From contig JAKPQT010000433.1 in the NCBI GenBank assembly GCA_029555885.1, positions 1 through 9,395 on the forward strand: a DNA stretch of 9,395 nt, in the 5' to 3' direction. This document shows, piece after piece, positions 7,048-9,395 of the stretch (position 1 is its first letter; every line of letters begins with the position of its first letter). A program made the position numbers and the translations under genes. Origin of the DNA: Chloroflexota bacterium. GTDB taxonomy: Bacteria; Chloroflexota; Anaerolineae; CG2-30-64-16. The notes under the pieces are model-generated. The model worked only from the letters and a program-made list of their open reading frames with translations. It was not told where the DNA came from and did not search any database.

Positions 7048-7587
7048 TCAGGCCGCGCCGATATCCGAATCGTCCGGTTCCTCGCCTTCCAGGCCCAGCG
7101 CCATCAGGTAGCCGCGCGCCCGCTCGGTCCGGGGATAGCGGTCCACCAGGCGCCAGAACTTCGGCCCATGATTCGCTTCCTGCAGATGGGCCAACTCGTG
7201 CACGAGCACGTAGTCGCGCACCCAACCTGGCATGGCGGCCACGCGATGCGAGATGCGGATCACGCCCGTGGCCGGCGTGCAGCTTCCATAGCGCCGCTGC
7301 TGGTTCGTCACGTAGCGAATCTCCTGCCAGCGCAGCCGTCCGTCGAAGTACTGCCGGTTGAGCTCGACAGCGCGCCGCGCCAGAGTCGCGTCGTCCGCGG
7401 TCTCCGCCTTCGCAGCGCGGCGCAACACCCGGCCCTTGAGCTGCTCGATGATCGGCGCGAGTTCCGCATCGGTGGCCCCGGCAGGTGCAAGCACCTCCAA
7501 CACCGCACCGCCCTCGGCCAGGCGGGCCGTGACCGTCCGGCGGCGTCGGTCGCTGCGGATGACGCGAATCGTGGGTTCTGCAGTCAT
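7048..7587 (-). CDS. M48 / YgjP-like zinc metallopeptidase (DUF45)
   Basis: With the start at ATG 7587 the protein has 179 residues. The zinc site is complete: HELAH at 130-134 (His130, Glu131, His134) and a third His140 in ANHGPKFW. Upstream, NQQRRYGSC (95-103) corresponds to the RxxxxWGSC block of the YgjP/DUF45 (WLM-like) family, and WVRDYVLVHELAHL is the usual helix. No signal peptide or membrane helix is seen, so it is probably cytosolic. The substrate is unknown; in other bacteria such genes sometimes accompany type I restriction systems, but none is present here. The frame stays open to a GTG at 7611, which would add eight residues. Neither start has a clear Shine-Dalgarno; a TATCAT box 7 nt before ATG 7587 raises the option of a leaderless mRNA. 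The gene is divergent from the methyltransferase. Confidence 0.88.
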   Translation of the reverse strand: MTAEPTIRVIRSDRRRRTVTARLAEGGAVLEVLAPAGATDAELAPIIEQLKGRVLRRAAKAETADDATLARRAVELNRQYFDGRLRWQEIRYVTNQQRRYGSCTPATGVIRISHRVAAMPGWVRDYVLVHELAHLQEANHGPKFWRLVDRYPRTERARGYLMALGLEGEEPDDSDIGAA

Positions 7588-7616
7588 GCGGACGATGATA
7601 CCATAAGGCACGACAC

Positions 7617-7645
7617 TTGCGTAAACACAGGCAGGCTGCTACACT
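7617..7645 (+). promoter_or_regulatory. Predicted extended -10 promoter of the methyltransferase gene
   Basis: TTGCGT (7617-7622) and TACACT (7640-7645) are separated by 17 bp, and a TG at 7637-7638 makes an extended -10 (TGCTACACT). The -35 matches consensus at three positions and the -10 at four. The predicted start near 7652 would put the 7669-7701 palindrome in the leader of the methyltransferase mRNA. Confidence 0.5.
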
Positions 7646-7668
7646 CCACATCGCTCACTGGTGCTTCC

Positions 7669-7701
7669 AGAAGACGGGTTTCTGGCAGAAACCCGTCTTC
7701 T
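7669..7701. repeat. 33-nt perfect palindrome with 16-bp arms
   Basis: The arms AGAAGACGGGTTTCTG (7669-7684) and CAGAAACCCGTCTTCT (7686-7701) are exact complements around a single central G at 7685. As RNA it would form at least a 13-bp stem with a 7-nt loop. It lies between divergent genes and has no T-tract, so a terminator role is unlikely. It may be an operator, a leader hairpin for the methyltransferase gene, or one copy of a dispersed palindromic repeat. Confidence 0.85.
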
Positions 7702-7705
7702 ACGC

Positions 7706-7718
7706 AGAGCGAGGCTCT
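7706..7718 (+). promoter_or_regulatory. Small hairpin holding the methyltransferase ribosome site
   Basis: AGAGC (7706-7710) and GCTCT (7714-7718) can pair around GAG (7711-7713). The likely Shine-Dalgarno GAGG (7711-7714) lies 8 nt before ATG 7723, so it would sit in the loop and stem edge. It follows the large palindrome by only four bases. The stem is short and the regulatory reading is a guess. Confidence 0.35.
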
Positions 7719-7722
7719 ACCC

Positions 7723-8508
7723 ATGACCGCATCACCCGACTTCATCCAGGCCATGAACCGCGTGGCAACCTTCTTCGACTCCGACTATGCTGATTTCGAC
7801 GACGACCTGCCCGTGCTCGAGGCCTATGCCGCGCGCACCGGCGGGCCGCTGCTCGAACTGGGCTGCGGCACCGGCCGCGCGCTCGTCCCACTCGCGCAGG
7901 CGGGGTACGATGTCACGGGCGTCGAGCTCAGCCCGGCGATGCTGGCGCGCGCCCAAGCGCGTGCAGAGGCGGCGGGGGTAGCCGACCGCGTCCGGCTCAT
8001 CCAGGGCGATTACACGACCGCGCCGCTGGCCGGACCGTACAAGTTCGCCTTCATCGTGATGAACACCTTCCTGCACCTGCCCGACCGCGAGGCCCAGCTT
8101 GCCGCACTGCGCCACTGGCGCGAGCATCTTGCGCCCCGCGGGCTGCTCCTGATCGACGTGTTTCACCCGGACGTGGCACAACTGGCCGCGCTCGATGGGC
8201 GCATGGAGTGGGATAAGACGTGGCAGGACCCGGAGACCGGGGAGACCATCATGAAGTTCGTGACGCGGACGCTGGACGTGGCCGAGCAGACCATGCACGT
8301 CACCCTGATCTATGAGGCTGTCGCGGCGGATGGCCAGGTGCGCCGGACGCTCGTGCCGTTCGATGCGCGCTATCTCTGGCGCTTCGAGGGCGAGCTGCTG
8401 CTGGAGCAGGCCGGCTATGCGGTCGAGGCGGTCTATGGGGATTGGGATATGGGGCCGTTCGAGAACACGAGCGACCGTATGATCTTTGTCGCGCGCCGCC
8501 GGCGGTGA
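7723..8508 (+). CDS. Class I SAM-dependent methyltransferase
   Basis: The 261-residue protein has the class I Rossmann methyltransferase signatures. Motif I is LLELGCGTGRAL (43-54), with the acidic residue Glu68 ending beta-2 (VTGVELS), motif III LIQGDY with Asp96, a post-motif FIVMNTFLHL (110-119), and LLLIDVFHPD (141-150). The C-terminal half is a beta-rich region ending in WDMGPFENTSDRMIFVARR, seen in Methyltransf_25-type enzymes of unknown substrate. Nothing in the sequence fixes whether it acts on a small molecule, lipid or protein. ATG 7723 is chosen because GAGG lies 8 nt upstream and homology to the fold begins shortly after. The frame is open far upstream (to 6154), but that part is antisense to two good genes. 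The stop codon lies in the first GGTGA unit of the downstream array. Confidence 0.92.
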   Translation: MTASPDFIQAMNRVATFFDSDYADFDDDLPVLEAYAARTGGPLLELGCGTGRALVPLAQAGYDVTGVELSPAMLARAQARAEAAGVADRVRLIQGDYTTAPLAGPYKFAFIVMNTFLHLPDREAQLAALRHWREHLAPRGLLLIDVFHPDVAQLAALDGRMEWDKTWQDPETGETIMKFVTRTLDVAEQTMHVTLIYEAVAADGQVRRTLVPFDARYLWRFEGELLLEQAGYAVEAVYGDWDMGPFENTSDRMIFVARRRR

Positions 8509-8545
8509 CGCGAACAGGTGAAGAGGTGAAAAGGTGACAGGGTGA
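8504..8545 (+). repeat. 8-bp-period GGTGA array, left arm
   Basis: GGTGA occurs at 8504, 8517, 8525, 8533 and 8541; the last four are exactly 8 bp apart. The first supplies the methyltransferase TGA stop. The array is the inverted counterpart of the TCACC array at 8623-8666, and the two could pair as an imperfect stem of about 30 bp. Confidence 0.8.
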
Positions 8546-8546
8546 A

Positions 8547-8558
8547 CTGCAATTGCAG
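8547..8558. repeat. 12-bp palindrome CTGCAATTGCAG
   Basis: This perfect self-complementary dodecamer directly follows the left GGTGA array and sits at the base of the loop between the two arrays. It is AT-cored, unlike its surroundings. It may be part of the same repeat element. Confidence 0.6.
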
Positions 8559-8599
8559 CTTATGTCGTTGAGGCCGCCGATGCTGATAGACACTCTAAC

Positions 8600-8611
8600 C
8601 GGCTAAAGCCG
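8600..8611. repeat. Short hairpin CGGCT-AA-AGCCG in the loop between arrays
   Basis: CGGCT (8600-8604) and AGCCG (8607-8611) are exact complements. The two-base gap is tight for an RNA loop, so it would open by one pair. It lies within the 76-nt spacer between the inverted GGTGA arrays. Confidence 0.45.
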
Positions 8612-8622
8612 CGACTCCGGCA

Positions 8623-8666
8623 TCACCTCTTCACCTCTTCACCTCGTCACCTTGTCACCCCGTCAC
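8623..8666 (-). repeat. 8-bp-period GGTGA array, right arm
   Basis: TCACC on the plus strand (GGTGA on the minus) starts at 8623, 8631, 8639, 8647 and 8655, with a sixth TCAC at 8663, all at a strict 8-bp period. The last two units encode the end of the LCP protein (VTG) and its TGA stop (8655-8657). With the left arm it could form a long stem between convergent genes, which might act as a shared transcription end or be a repeat remnant. Confidence 0.8.
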
Positions 8667-9395
8667 GGTCGGCGTCGGAGTCGGCGTGGCCGGACATTTG
8701 CCCGACCCCTCGCGGCCCTGCAACTGAATCGGCGTGCCGGCGAACAGACCGCTCAATTCCTGCTGGAGCAGCGCCTCGTCAGCCACCCGGAGCACCTGCG
8801 CGCCGCCGATCTCCGCATACTCGATGGCGTCGGTGCTGAACACGAGCCCGCGCACCTGCGATGCCTGCAGGTTCGCGCCCACGCGCGCCAGCCGGATGAG
8901 GTCCAGCACGCTCAGGTCCGTCTTGAAGGTGTCCGCGAGCGCGCGCCACAGCTCCGGGATGCGCGGAATCGCATCCAGTTGGAGCGCCCGGTCGCGGATG
9001 GCCCAGATGAGCTGCTGCTGGCGCCTCGCGCGGTAGAAGTCGTTCGAGTTGTAGCGGAAGGTTGCGAACTTCTTCGCAGCCGCGCCGTCGAGGAACACCT
9101 CGCCGGCCGGCAGGTCGAAGGCCACATACTGGCCCTCGATGCTCGGATGCGGCGTGATCTCGTGCAGCGGGCAATCCAGCGTGACGGTCACGCCGCCCAG
9201 CGCATCGACGAGTTGCACCAGCCCCTCCTGGCGAATACGCACCCAGTGATGCGTCGGAATACCGATGTTGTCCTCGATGACCTTGCCCAGCAGGGCCGGC
9301 CCGCCGCCCGGGTACTTCAGGGACTCGCCCTCGAAGTCTGCCTGGTTGATGCGGCCCATCCCGTACCCCGGAATCTCCACCCACAGGTCGCGCGG
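8655..9395 (-). CDS. LCP-family protein (LytR-CpsA-Psr), N-terminus cut by the window edge
   Basis: Reading in from the right edge gives 246 residues beginning PRDLWVEIPGYGMGRINQA, the start of the catalytic LCP core (xxRDxxVxIPGxGxxRIN). LCP enzymes transfer polyprenyl-linked glycopolymers to the cell wall or outer sugars at the outer membrane face. Further marks are the substrate/lipid-contact segment GGGPALLGKVIEDNIGIP, HHWVRIRQEGLVQLVDALGGVTV, and the arginine-rich RYNSNDFYRARRQQQLIWAI. Apparent GTG and ATG starts inside the window are internal codons; the N-terminal membrane anchor lies beyond 9395. The C-terminus ends in a Thr/Pro tail (ATPTPTPTVTG), partly encoded by a repeat. The gene converges on the methyltransferase. 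Confidence 0.92.
   Translation of the reverse strand, partial: PRDLWVEIPGYGMGRINQADFEGESLKYPGGGPALLGKVIEDNIGIPTHHWVRIRQEGLVQLVDALGGVTVTLDCPLHEITPHPSIEGQYVAFDLPAGEVFLDGAAAKKFATFRYNSNDFYRARRQQQLIWAIRDRALQLDAIPRIPELWRALADTFKTDLSVLDLIRLARVGANLQASQVRGLVFSTDAIEYAEIGGAQVLRVADEALLQQELSGLFAGTPIQLQGREGSGKCPATPTPTPTVTG

Noticed and set aside
6154..7722. An open plus-strand frame of 523 codons running in-frame into the methyltransferase
   Set aside because: It lies antisense to the DUF1385 and peptidase genes, which have clear family motifs. Its translation is low-complexity (His/Arg/Gln-rich) and shows no domain. High GC removes stops from this frame; the real start is ATG 7723 with its own ribosome site.
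8655..9380. A complete LCP gene starting at a GTG at 9380
   Set aside because: The frame continues upstream to the window edge with PRDLW, part of the conserved LCP core, so the GTG is an internal Val codon and the gene is truncated by the window.
1..9395. Defence system, CRISPR, phage or mobile gene cassette
   Set aside because: No nuclease, transposase, integrase, toxin or CRISPR repeat-spacer pattern is visible. The tandem repeats have 8- or 14-bp periods without spacers.

Overview
This GC-rich 9.4 kb window is ordinary bacterial chromosome carrying mostly housekeeping genes. The best guess for the host is Chloroflexota (Anaerolineae- or Caldilineae-like). The malate dehydrogenase closely resembles the Chloroflexus type from memory (GSAYYAP and GGHGDEMVPL blocks). 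The mix of GTP-type PEP carboxykinase, DUF1385, YIP1 and CBS proteins and an LCP protein with a Thr/Pro tail fits that phylum. This is inference; no search was run.

Layout. Eight genes run on the minus strand, one on the plus strand, and one more on the minus strand at the right edge. Read in the minus direction from about 7.6 kb to 1, they are: a small M48/YgjP-like zinc peptidase (7048-7587); a DUF1385 membrane protein (6016-6951) behind a near-consensus sigma-70 promoter (7006-7034); malate dehydrogenase mdh (5047-5970); GTP-dependent PEP carboxykinase pckG (3142-4938); a YhhQ-type queuosine-precursor transporter (2301-3107); the Era GTPase (1107-2108); a YIP1-family membrane protein (472-1053, GTG start); and a CBS-domain protein cut by the left edge (1-363). 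A plus-strand SAM-dependent methyltransferase (7723-8508) is divergent from the peptidase and convergent with an LCP-family protein cut by the right edge (8655-9395).

Function. mdh and pckG form a malate-oxaloacetate-PEP module (gluconeogenesis or anaplerosis) and may be co-transcribed with the DUF1385 gene, since only 45 nt separate DUF1385 from mdh and no strong promoter is visible between. Era (16S rRNA and 30S maturation) and YhhQ (queuosine salvage for tRNA) both serve translation. The rest are regulatory, membrane or envelope functions without a clear shared pathway.

What stands out is the DNA between genes. Five gaps each hold a different short repeat or palindrome: a 10-bp-stem hairpin (425-449); a split CATCCTGAGCG/AGTCGAAGGATG element plus relatives (2128-2265); 14-bp-period repeats that run into pckG and the 5' end of yhhQ (3032-3154); a 33-nt palindrome with 16-bp arms (7669-7701); and inverted arrays of an 8-bp GGTGA unit that supply stop codons to two convergent genes (8504-8666). 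No tRNA, rRNA, CRISPR array, insertion sequence or phage gene was seen, and no U-tract terminator. I found no convincing new multi-gene system; the repeat mosaic is the most unusual content.
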